Origin: Siansivirga zeaxanthinifaciens CC-SAMT-1
GTDB taxonomy: Bacteria; Bacteroidota; Bacteroidia; Flavobacteriales; Flavobacteriaceae
Direction: 5' to 3'
NCBI RefSeq assembly: GCF_000941055.1
Contig: NZ_CP007202.1
Location: 1 to 64,000, forward strand
DNA length: 64,000 nucleotides
The position numbers were made by a program, and so were the translations under genes. Shown one piece after another: positions 7,199-13,429 of the stretch. Under the pieces are notes generated by a model. It worked only from the letters and a program-made list of their open reading frames with translations. It did not search any database and was not told where the DNA came from. Every line of letters begins with the position of its first letter. Position 1 is the first letter of the stretch.

Positions 7199-8357
7199 TT
7201 TTCTTCTGTATTAATTTATGTATTGGTTTAATAAAAGAATTAAAACTTATTTTTCTTAAGGTTTCGCTTTTGTTTATTAAACTAGCGAAATAAGGTCCTA
7301 TTTGATAATAAAATTTAACAAAATTAAAACCAGCCTTGCTATTCAGTAAATACCTATCCCTATAAAGTCTGAAATCATTGACAATAGGATGATCTGGATC
7401 GTTCATAGTGGCTGTCACTACAAAACATTGACTAGAACTTTTAGTTTCTTTAGTCTCTTTTTGTTCTTTAGTCTCTTTTTTTGCTTTATCTTTTTTATTT
7501 TTGTTTTCTTTAATTTTCTGAAAGTCAATTCTTTTCTTTTTCTCCTTTTCCAAAAATGAGATAAGTTCATCTTTCATGAATGTATTATCAAATAATGCAT
7601 TATAAAATCCAATTAAGTTAATTTTATCAGTAAATGTTAATTTTGTCTCAGTTAAAATATTATCTGTATTCTCAACTCTTAATTTAATCTTCTTTGAATT
7701 AATAATTTTAATTAATAAATAAATATCTGTTTGCAAATAAAGTTCCCCTATTTTATGCTTTATTACTTTATCAACTTTAATTGTTTCGTTATCCTCAAAA
7801 AGGAAGATTATAGCTTCTGGTGTTGGTTCAACATGACCTATCATTAGAATAAAAATATCTTCGTTAGATTTTTTTTTATAAATCATATGGACGTCAGACA
7901 CATAATTTTCATAGTCTAATATTATTATTCTTGAACAGTATTTTTGTGATTTTGTAAACTCATCTCTTTCTCCACCATGTAAAAAAAATGATTTTATTTC
8001 CTCTTCCTTAGAATTCGAAAGCTCCTCTAACGAGTTCTTATTTTCAGTATCTTGACTTTTATTAATTAAGCTATGAAGATAATTATCTATCTTATCTTCA
8101 GAAAATTTCAATGTCTCTTCTCCAATTTCAAATAGTTTTCCATCAGCATAGTGTTTATAAAATCTTAATTCGTCATATTCACTTCTATGAATGTTAAATT
8201 GCATCATTGAACCGTCATTTCCCAAAAACTCATAGCAGTCATCGGAGCCCTTACCGTCATTATCTAGTACTTGATGAAATTCCCACTCGGCATCAGGATG
8301 AATTATTTTGCAAATTTCAAGAAATTCTAATTTATTAAGTTTACTGTATTTATTCAC
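7179..8357 (-). CDS. Unknown protein with C-terminal CFI-box domain; paralogue of the protein at 3900-5636
   Basis: This is a 392-residue protein. Its first 270 residues are homologous to the N-terminal domain of the 578-residue protein downstream. A highly charged linker (about 270-308, KENKNKKDKAKKETKEQKET) leads to a C-terminal module at 311-392: CFVVTATMNDPDHPIVNDFR, then LYRDRYLLNSKAGFNFVKFY, then YYQIGPYFASLI. This matches the CFI-box-CTERM pattern (C[FY][IV]ATA...LRxFRDxxLxxxxxGxxFxxxYYxxxPxxA), a widespread C-terminal domain of unknown function. The start is GTG at 8357, aligned exactly with the ATG of the paralogue. Near-identical DNA at the 5' ends (8299-8357 and 5575-5636) supports gene duplication. 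Confidence 0.7.
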   Translation of the reverse strand: MNKYSKLNKLEFLEICKIIHPDAEWEFHQVLDNDGKGSDDCYEFLGNDGSMMQFNIHRSEYDELRFYKHYADGKLFEIGEETLKFSEDKIDNYLHSLINKSQDTENKNSLEELSNSKEEEIKSFFLHGGERDEFTKSQKYCSRIIILDYENYVSDVHMIYKKKSNEDIFILMIGHVEPTPEAIIFLFEDNETIKVDKVIKHKIGELYLQTDIYLLIKIINSKKIKLRVENTDNILTETKLTFTDKINLIGFYNALFDNTFMKDELISFLEKEKKKRIDFQKIKENKNKKDKAKKETKEQKETKETKSSSQCFVVTATMNDPDHPIVNDFRLYRDRYLLNSKAGFNFVKFYYQIGPYFASLINKSETLRKISFNSFIKPIHKLIQKKIDTNNN

Positions 8358-8880
8358 TCTCTTTTCAAAAATGTTGCTAATATTAATACTTTTGCTTTAG
8401 TTCCTTTTTTTTCAGTGGGTCCTTGACCCGAGTTGTTACAAATTATTTTTTATTTAATTATCTCCATTTTAAAACTATTTAAAAATCAGTAGTTTTCTTA
8501 TTTTGTGTAATTCAGTTAGTTTAATTTTTAACAACTTTGCGGCAACCCGAAGGTGGCGATTTCGGTGTGATTCATTTTCAACCAAGTAGAACCCTTAATA
8601 GAAGCTTAAAACTTTATATACCAATGAACTGCCACTTTTGATTAGGTGCTGTTATGGGTTGGTTTTATTATTTCAGATTAAGGTTCCTCGACTAACTCTT
8701 ATAAAATATTCAGTATATTTTCCATTTCAAATAGCGTGTTTTGAAATAAAACTTGGACTACTGCTTAAAAAATGAAAGTCGGAGGATTTGAAAGGTTCTT
8801 TTACTTTTCCACTTCGAACTACGTATCTTATTTACTAAACTAAATTACTTTGTTTCATATAGAAATCTTTAAGTTAAACT
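8358..8880. other. 523-bp AT-rich intergenic region
   Basis: I find no convincing gene. Near 8393-8430 is a degenerate third copy of the block found upstream of the two small ORFs (T-run next to AGTGGGTCC). Around 8540-8570 is a GC-richer patch (GCGGCAACCCGAAGGTGGCG). Around 8773-8823 there is an imperfect inverted pattern (GAAAGTCGGAGG with later TTTTCCACTTC). Such patches are seen between genes in flavobacterial accessory regions, but I cannot assign them to an element. The promoter of the 392-residue gene should lie at the left end. Confidence 0.4.
8393..8430 (-). repeat. Degenerate third copy of the small-ORF leader block
   Basis: Read on the minus strand, GGGTCAAGGACCCACTGAAA followed by more As, GGAACTAAAGC shows the same order of parts as the blocks at 9824-9872 and 9558-9602: a GACC/ACC palindrome-like part, CRCT, a run of eight As, GG, then AAAGC. 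It lies about 40 bases upstream of the GTG start at 8357. Similarity is visible but imperfect. Confidence 0.3.
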
Positions 8881-9261
8881 TTATTTACTTTTCTTTGCAC
8901 CTGTACCAAAGTGTAAAGGGCAAAGTTTTCCAGCTGAATATGCTTCAAGCAAAGCCCGTTGGCGAATGTCATCAACTTCTAAATATTTAAATTTATGTAT
9001 GCCTCGCATATTGATTTTATTTGGCTTCAAATATTTTTCATAAAAAACTCCGGTGCATGATATGTGATTATACAACCTTTGATTAAGCCCTTTTTTACCA
9101 CTCGGCGTATTTCCAACATGTAACACTTCATTTTTTTCAGAATAAATTATATAAACCCCATGATTATCAGTTACATTAACCTTTCCTTTTAAAGGAAAAA
9201 TGTGGTAATTACTCGAAATTAATTCTTCAAATAAAGCCTTAATAATTTCTGATTCTTTCAA
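8881..9261 (-). CDS. GIY-YIG-like nuclease domain protein
   Basis: This 126-residue protein consists almost only of a GIY-YIG-type fold: GVYIIYSEKNEVLHVGNT (about residues 34-51) carries the GIY and YIG equivalents as GVY and HVG, followed by an arginine region (LNQRLYNHI) and a glutamate (ALLEAYSAGKLCP) where the family has its metal-binding Glu. Family members are nucleases in repair, mobile elements and restriction. The YIG position is HVG, so activity is uncertain. It stands alone, with the unknown genes downstream on the same strand. It could be a mobile-element or defence nuclease; the context does not decide. Confidence 0.65.
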   Translation of the reverse strand: MKESEIIKALFEELISSNYHIFPLKGKVNVTDNHGVYIIYSEKNEVLHVGNTPSGKKGLNQRLYNHISCTGVFYEKYLKPNKINMRGIHKFKYLEVDDIRQRALLEAYSAGKLCPLHFGTGAKKSK

Positions 9262-9304
9262 ATTTCTGAGAGTTTTTATTGTGTAAATTGTTTTTAACTA
9301 AAAT

Positions 9305-9337
9305 AAAGAAGAGTTCTCCTGGAATAGTGAACTCTTC
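9305..9337 (-). terminator. Rho-independent terminator candidate after the 46-residue ORF
   Basis: On the minus strand GAAGAGTTC, a 12-base loop and GAACTCTTC form a perfect 9-bp stem, followed by CTTTATTTTAG. It lies about 45 bases downstream of the small ORF stop at 9381. The T-run is interrupted, so efficiency is uncertain. Confidence 0.55.
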
Positions 9338-9380
9338 GATTAAATCAAATGTCAAAAATGATGATGTATAAATAACATTA

Positions 9381-9521
9381 TTAACCGTCTATTCTATTAA
9401 CATTCCAACCTGGATGCATTGATAATGCTTGTCTTTTTGCGTCTTGTTGATTTTGAGCATGAACACCAATTTTCATTGCCGTTTGTCCTTGCTTTGTAAG
9501 TGTTACTACAAATTGTTTCAT
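9381..9521 (-). CDS. Small 46-residue protein of unknown function
   Basis: A short frame reads MKQFVVTLTKQGQTAMKIGV then HAQNQQDAKRQALSMHPGWN and ends VNRIDG. The pattern (beta-like start, V.A.N..DAK..A....PGW.V) looks like a compact, folded domain rather than random translation. It is followed by a terminator-like hairpin and preceded by a repeated block (9558-9602) about 45 bases upstream, which supports it being a real gene. It has no signal peptide or cysteines. I do not recognise a family. Confidence 0.5.
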   Translation of the reverse strand: MKQFVVTLTKQGQTAMKIGVHAQNQQDAKRQALSMHPGWNVNRIDG

Positions 9522-9557
9522 TTTATATTAGTTTAAAATAATTGATATACTTGTAGA

Positions 9558-9602
9558 GCTTTTCGGTTTTCCCCGTTTTTTTTAGCGGGTTCTGGTCTCC
9601 AC
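9558..9602 (-). repeat. Leader repeat, copy A (upstream of the 46-residue ORF)
   Basis: On the minus strand it starts GTGGAGACCAGAACCCGCTA, then a run of As, CGGGG, a variable stretch and CGAAAAGC. Copy B at 9824-9872 starts GTGGAGACCAGAGACCAC and has the same order of blocks. The two copies are 266 bases apart in the same orientation and bracket the 58-residue ORF. Each lies just upstream of a small leftward ORF, so a shared regulatory leader or a cassette boundary is possible. Confidence 0.55.
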
Positions 9603-9643
9603 ATTTCTATTTTGATTTGGATTTTTTAACTTTAATTATAATT

Positions 9644-9820
9644 TTATTGATAATAACATCTTCCAAGCTTCGTACAAGTTGTTGGATGAGCACAAGAGGA
9701 AGCGGAAGGTCTTACACATTTAACACCGGGAGGTGGGTTAACCATTTTTATACTCTCATTTTTTTTAAGTTTTTTAACTTTAGTTATCATATTATAAATA
9801 TTAAAATTAGACTTACTCAT
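9644..9820 (-). CDS. Small cysteine-rich peptide (58 residues), possible precursor peptide
   Basis: The frame reads MSKSNFNIYNMITKVKKLKK, then NESIKMVNPPPGVKCVRPSA, then SSCAHPTTCTKLGRCYYQ. The first half is basic and helical-looking; the second half is rich in Pro, Ser and Thr and has four cysteines (35, 43, 49, 55). This leader-plus-core look resembles precursors of ribosomally made peptides, but no modification or export gene is seen nearby. A four-cysteine disulfide or metal-binding peptide is equally possible. An in-frame stop lies upstream of the ATG, so the N-terminus is bounded; an internal ATG at 9745 would give 33 residues. Coding is inferred from composition and context only. Confidence 0.45.
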   Translation of the reverse strand: MSKSNFNIYNMITKVKKLKKNESIKMVNPPPGVKCVRPSASSCAHPTTCTKLGRCYYQ

Positions 9821-9823
9821 AAG

Positions 9824-9872
9824 GCTTTTCAGATTACGCCCCGTTTTTTTTTAAGTGGTCTCTGGTCTCCAC
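9824..9872 (-). repeat. Leader repeat, copy B (upstream of the 58-residue ORF)
   Basis: The minus strand reads GTGGAGACCAGAGACCACTT, then a run of As, CGGGGCG, TAATC and TGAAAAGCC, ending 3 bases before the ATG at 9820. AGTGG and CCACT can form a 5-bp stem. It matches copy A over nearly its whole length. Confidence 0.55.
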
Positions 9873-9906
9873 TTTTTTTATTTTAATTTGCTTTTATCAC
9901 TTCCAA

Positions 9907-10563
9907 CTAAAGTTCCTCAAATACTATATTCATAATGTCTTCTTTTTCTACTCTTGGGCCCACATCACTGTTCCAAGTGGTTTTTATGATGACTTTAGCG
10001 GTATCGCCTACCATTTCGTTATCAAAAAATATGTTTTGCTTGGGCTCATAGGTATATTTGCTGTAAGTACCTAAAAGGGTGTTAGAGTATGGACAGTCCA
10101 AACATTGGTTTGGATTGATGGAGTACCCCACAATGTTTAACGGTGGGTAAATCTCGGCCATATCCTCCAAGGTATAAGAGATATTGCCAATTGGAATGGG
10201 ATTATAAAAATCACCAGAGGTAAAATACCCCAAGTATGAATATACAGGCACCGTAAATTGGATGTTGTCTATCCACACCCAATAATCAGAATCAAAGGCT
10301 ACTTCTATTAAGGGCACACCATTTATCACGTAATGGTCGTTGAGCGCATCCAGCTCTCCTTTAATGGAAAAATAATTGATGCCCATATGATACACGTGCC
10401 AATAGCCGTTATTATCCAAATAGGCATAAGGCTGTGAGTCTTGCATTATCCAATAATTACCATCACAGTTGCCATCCAAACACGGGTAAGGTTTATCTGG
10501 AATTTCTTGTGAACATCCAAAAATTATAAGGATGCAAATAATAGTAAATGGGGCCTTGAACAT
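9907..10563 (-). CDS. Hypothetical lipoprotein
   Basis: This is a 218-residue protein with a lipoprotein signal (MFKAPFTIICILIIFGCSQE; Cys 17). The mature part is rich in Tyr, Asp and Gly and contains CLDGNCDGNYWIM near the start and a later CxxC pair (NQCLDCPYS), which might bind metal or form disulfides. It looks like a secreted beta-rich protein anchored in a membrane. I do not recognise the family. It is transcribed away from the WYL-type regulator at 10662, and its higher GC resembles the element at 10-15 kb more than the AT-rich genes to its left. Confidence 0.65.
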   Translation of the reverse strand: MFKAPFTIICILIIFGCSQEIPDKPYPCLDGNCDGNYWIMQDSQPYAYLDNNGYWHVYHMGINYFSIKGELDALNDHYVINGVPLIEVAFDSDYWVWIDNIQFTVPVYSYLGYFTSGDFYNPIPIGNISYTLEDMAEIYPPLNIVGYSINPNQCLDCPYSNTLLGTYSKYTYEPKQNIFFDNEMVGDTAKVIIKTTWNSDVGPRVEKEDIMNIVFEEL

Positions 10564-10661
10564 ACTTGCTTATATATTGTTTTTAAAATTAAATAAAAAA
10601 ACAACACAAATTCCAAACAATACATAAAAACGACTTATATTGTCGCATTAAATTAAAAAAA

Positions 10662-11570
10662 ATGAAACAAACCGAACGTATAAGGCATTTACAAGTACTA
10701 TTGTCTGGCAATAAACATACCTACGAAACATTGTTAGACTATTTTAAAAAGAAAAAGGTTGCTATTGGACTCAGGCAACTCCAGAGGGATATTAAGGACC
10801 TTGAGCTGTTTCTAGGTAAGGATGAACGGTTAATTAAAAGCAGAGGGATGGGTAATGTGCTTAAACTGGAAATAAAAAAAATAAAAGGCCATAATGAGCA
10901 ATTCAATATAGAAGAATCCATTTTCAAAACACCCACGAACATTGAGGACATAGAAAAACTGCTATCTTTTTTCAGTCGTGCCATAGCAAAAAAGTCGGCC
11001 GTACGAATTGGTAAACTGAAGAATGATGCAACTTCGTTCAATGCCGATTTAAAAGACATTTCATTTACCTTATTACCGTTTAATATCATCCATCACAGAG
11101 AGGATTATTATTTGGGCTGCTACATCCATAAAACCAAGCAATACAGTATTTTCGAAATCAAACAGTTGGCCGAATACAAAATGTCTCGCAAGCTTAAGCA
11201 ATATGATTACGACGAGTTAGTATTGGGTTACAGGAACTTTGCTAAGGGGATTTTTGGTGTAACCAAAAATATTGATGACAACATCTACAGTATTAAATTA
11301 GAGTTTTCATCCGTATTGGGCGCCTATATCGAAAACTTTGTATGGCACCACTCACAAAAAATTAAACATAAGGATAATACCGTAGTTATGACCATGAAAT
11401 GTGGTATCAACAGAGAACTGGTTGGTTGGATTTTCAGTTGGATGTATAATGTTAGGATTATTGAACCTCCTGAACTTAAAGCTTATTACAATAAGACTAT
11501 TAAGGAAATTCAGCAAATCAATAAAAAAGACATGTTGTTGTACAGAAATATTTTTGTTGAAAAACAATGA
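10662..11570 (+). CDS. WYL-domain transcriptional regulator
   Basis: The protein has 302 residues. The N-terminus (MKQTERIRHLQVLLSGNKHT to about residue 70) looks like a winged helix-turn-helix (LRQLQRDIKDLELFLG), and the centre (TLLPFNIIHHREDYYLGCYI, then HKTKQYSIFEIKQLAEY) matches the beta-rich WYL ligand-sensing domain. WYL proteins are regulators common beside phage defence genes and mobile elements. Here it is divergent from a lipoprotein gene and shares a block with mobilization-like and recombinase genes, so regulation of the element is likely. A short CGAC...GTCG inverted repeat just upstream (10631-10645) might be its operator. Confidence 0.7.
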   Translation: MKQTERIRHLQVLLSGNKHTYETLLDYFKKKKVAIGLRQLQRDIKDLELFLGKDERLIKSRGMGNVLKLEIKKIKGHNEQFNIEESIFKTPTNIEDIEKLLSFFSRAIAKKSAVRIGKLKNDATSFNADLKDISFTLLPFNIIHHREDYYLGCYIHKTKQYSIFEIKQLAEYKMSRKLKQYDYDELVLGYRNFAKGIFGVTKNIDDNIYSIKLEFSSVLGAYIENFVWHHSQKIKHKDNTVVMTMKCGINRELVGWIFSWMYNVRIIEPPELKAYYNKTIKEIQQINKKDMLLYRNIFVEKQ

Positions 11571-11626
11571 TATTCTTAAAGATGCATCAAGTTTATTTTA
11601 TTTTACAGTAGTATCCTCTGTATTGG

Positions 11627-12133
11627 TTAACGCCTCAACAACAATCCAGCAGCCACTCCAATTCCTCCTGCCGCCATATTCTTAATCTGTTGGTTTGATT
11701 TATCCTTTTTTAGTACCTGGTTCTTTTGTTTTAAAGTCTCGATGTCCTCTTTTAGTCTCCCTATCTCTTCTGACTGCTCCGAATTAATAGCTTTTTGCTC
11801 TTTTAACTGATAGGTCAAGTCATCTTTTGCCCTTATGGCATCCAATGCTCTTTCCTGTTCCATTTTAACCCTGTAATCGGCATTTTCTAAATGAACCTTG
11901 AGCTTATCGTTCTTCTTGATTTCTAAACGAAGATTCTCTGCTAGTTTCTCCTCCTTTGGTGTTATCCTTCCAATATACTCATATTGGTCCTTAAAGCACA
12001 TTACCAGATTGTACATCAGCTCCGATAACGACACATTGTACTTCTCCGCCATACGTCTGAGCATAATCTTCTCATCTGGTGCTACTTTTAAACTAAGAGT
12101 CAAGTTTCTGAATTTTGTTACTTCCGTTTCCAT
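11627..12133 (-). CDS. Mobilization-accessory-like coiled-coil protein (BfmA/BtgA type)
   Basis: The 168-residue protein begins with a ribbon-helix-helix-like part (LTLSLKVAPDEKIMLRRMAE, then KYNVSLSELMYNLVM), followed by a long coiled coil (about 60-145, rich in Glu, Lys and Leu) and a small hydrophobic glycine-rich end (MAAGGIGVAAGLLLRR). This layout resembles BfmA/BtgA-type mobilization proteins of Bacteroidota elements. Such proteins bind the transfer origin and assist a relaxase; no relaxase is in the window. Its start faces an array of palindromes (12156-12196), which may be its operator or part of a transfer origin. Confidence 0.6.
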   Translation of the reverse strand: METEVTKFRNLTLSLKVAPDEKIMLRRMAEKYNVSLSELMYNLVMCFKDQYEYIGRITPKEEKLAENLRLEIKKNDKLKVHLENADYRVKMEQERALDAIRAKDDLTYQLKEQKAINSEQSEEIGRLKEDIETLKQKNQVLKKDKSNQQIKNMAAGGIGVAAGLLLRR

Positions 12134-12155
12134 GTCTTTTTGTATTAAATTAACG

Positions 12156-12196
12156 AGGTATACCTATGAAATCTACCTCAGGTATACCTGAGGTAG
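12156..12196. promoter_or_regulatory. Palindrome cluster, operator or oriT candidate
   Basis: A perfect 24-bp palindrome (half-site CTACCTCAGGTA, 12173-12196) follows a shorter palindrome AGGTATACCT (12156-12165). The core AGGTATACCT recurs exactly 24 bases later inside the long palindrome, and a related GAGGTAGACCTC overlaps the right end. The site lies 22 bases upstream of the start at 12133 and upstream of the divergent gene at 12317, so it can control both. Ribbon-helix-helix proteins typically bind such repeats. Confidence 0.6.
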
Positions 12197-12316
12197 ACCT
12201 CTACTTCTTTATTTTTAATGCCCATTTCAAGGCATTTTCAATACGAATATAATCATTTTATTTACATTTTATTGTTTTTTTATTGTTTTTTATTACATTT
12301 GTGTAAAGTTTAACTT

Positions 12317-13186
12317 ATGAAAGACGATATTACTTTTAAAAACAACCTTTTAGACCAGCGTTATACCATGCCAAAACATCTTGGCATCAGCTCCCGTATG
12401 GTGACTTATTGGAAGACGAAGCACATTCTTCCTTTTTTTCAGGCACATAAAAACGGACGCATGAATGTTCCTCAAGCGGTTTGGCTTTATTTAATCCAAG
12501 AGCTAAGTGAATTTGGAATTAATACCACCAAACTTGCAGAATTAGCTTATTTGGTATGGCAGGTACCTCGTGAGCAAGGCTACTTTAAGCAAAAACTCGA
12601 GAAAGCCATTTCATATCTGGAAAGACAAAACGATTCTGATACTGATGAGGTTTTAAAAACTTATAAGAGAACTATCAAAAACCGTTTATTGTTAGATACT
12701 CTAAGTCAGGAAATCAATCCTTTTGTTGATGCTATAGTGGATAGTATTTTGATTGACAAAAATCCATTATCCTTTTACTACTTCCCTAAAAGCGGTGAAT
12801 GTTATGTTAGGGATGGCAATGCCCTTATCAGTGAAAAGCTTATTGGTATGATTAAAGATGAAGCTTATCTGTGTATTCCGCTTATGGGGTTTGTTAAGAG
12901 TATTGTGAGCGTGGAATTTGAATATGTTAAAAGGGACCTTGATTATCTGTCCCAGGTGGAAAACCAGATACGGGAGATCATTATGTTCAGATCCCCTAAA
13001 TATATCGAGCTGCTTGTTGATAATAATTCCATCAAACCGCTTATCATTAGGGAGGACCATAAAAAAGCGGAGCAATTGGCAAATTTCTTTATAAATAATA
13101 AGCTGCCAAAAAAAGCAAGACTCCTAATTGAGCCCAGGGCCCAAGGCAACTATAAACTGACCATATTGACAAAAACAAACAAATGA
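12317..13186 (+). CDS. MerR-like DNA-binding protein of the element
   Basis: This is a 289-residue protein. Residues 20-65 (MPKHLGISSRMVTYWKTKHI, then NGRMNVPQAVWLYLIQELSEFGI) look like a MerR-type helix-turn-helix, with the usual wing and helix order. The rest (about 100-289) is unrecognised and mixed alpha/beta. MerR-like proteins in integrative elements often serve as excision or directionality factors or as regulators. Its position, a few hundred bases upstream of the serine recombinase on the same strand, fits a role in recombination, but that is inference. It is divergent from the mobilization-like gene across a palindrome cluster. Confidence 0.55.
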   Translation: MKDDITFKNNLLDQRYTMPKHLGISSRMVTYWKTKHILPFFQAHKNGRMNVPQAVWLYLIQELSEFGINTTKLAELAYLVWQVPREQGYFKQKLEKAISYLERQNDSDTDEVLKTYKRTIKNRLLLDTLSQEINPFVDAIVDSILIDKNPLSFYYFPKSGECYVRDGNALISEKLIGMIKDEAYLCIPLMGFVKSIVSVEFEYVKRDLDYLSQVENQIREIIMFRSPKYIELLVDNNSIKPLIIREDHKKAEQLANFFINNKLPKKARLLIEPRAQGNYKLTILTKTNK

Positions 13187-13191
13187 TAAAT

Positions 13192-13347
13192 ATGAAAGCA
13201 CAAGTATCACTGTATCGGTCCCTGAGATTCCAGCCCGAGATAACATTAGCTCGTTATGGACCAAAGGGATGCTTATACTTTAGAGAAGGATACATTAACC
13301 CACCAGAAAAGAGAAGCTATAAAGAGACAGCTTCAATTGATTTGTGA
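13192..13347 (+). CDS. Small ORF, 51 residues (doubtful)
   Basis: ATG at 13192 starts MKAQVSLYRSLRFQPEITLA and the frame ends ETASIDL. It overlaps, in another frame, the 55-residue ORF at 13256-13423, which looks more protein-like. At most one of the two is likely to be a conserved gene over the overlap. There is no recognisable domain. Confidence 0.25.
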   Translation: MKAQVSLYRSLRFQPEITLARYGPKGCLYFREGYINPPEKRSYKETASIDL

Positions 13348-13423
13348 AAAAGAAGATAATATAGATGAAATTTTAAATGCACTAGAGACCTATTGCCTTA
13401 TAGTATTGAACACCATTAAATAG
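13256..13423 (+). CDS. Small ORF, 55 residues, directly before the recombinase
   Basis: It reads MDQRDAYTLEKDTLTHQKRE then AIKRQLQLICEKEDNIDEIL and ends TYCLIVLNTIK: a charged, helical small protein. It ends seven bases before the recombinase ATG at 13430, so translational coupling is plausible. Small helical proteins just upstream of integrases may be accessory recombination factors, but I cannot assign a family. Confidence 0.45.
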   Translation: MDQRDAYTLEKDTLTHQKREAIKRQLQLICEKEDNIDEILNALETYCLIVLNTIK

Positions 13424-13429
13424 TTGCAC

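Noticed and set aside
9617-9886. Plus-strand frame of 89 codons
   Set aside because: It crosses the repeated block and lies opposite the cysteine-rich peptide; its translation is low-complexity and hydrophobic from T-runs.
11352-11685. Frames on both strands around the end of the WYL-type gene
   Set aside because: They overlap the clearly coding 302-residue regulator and have no domain features.
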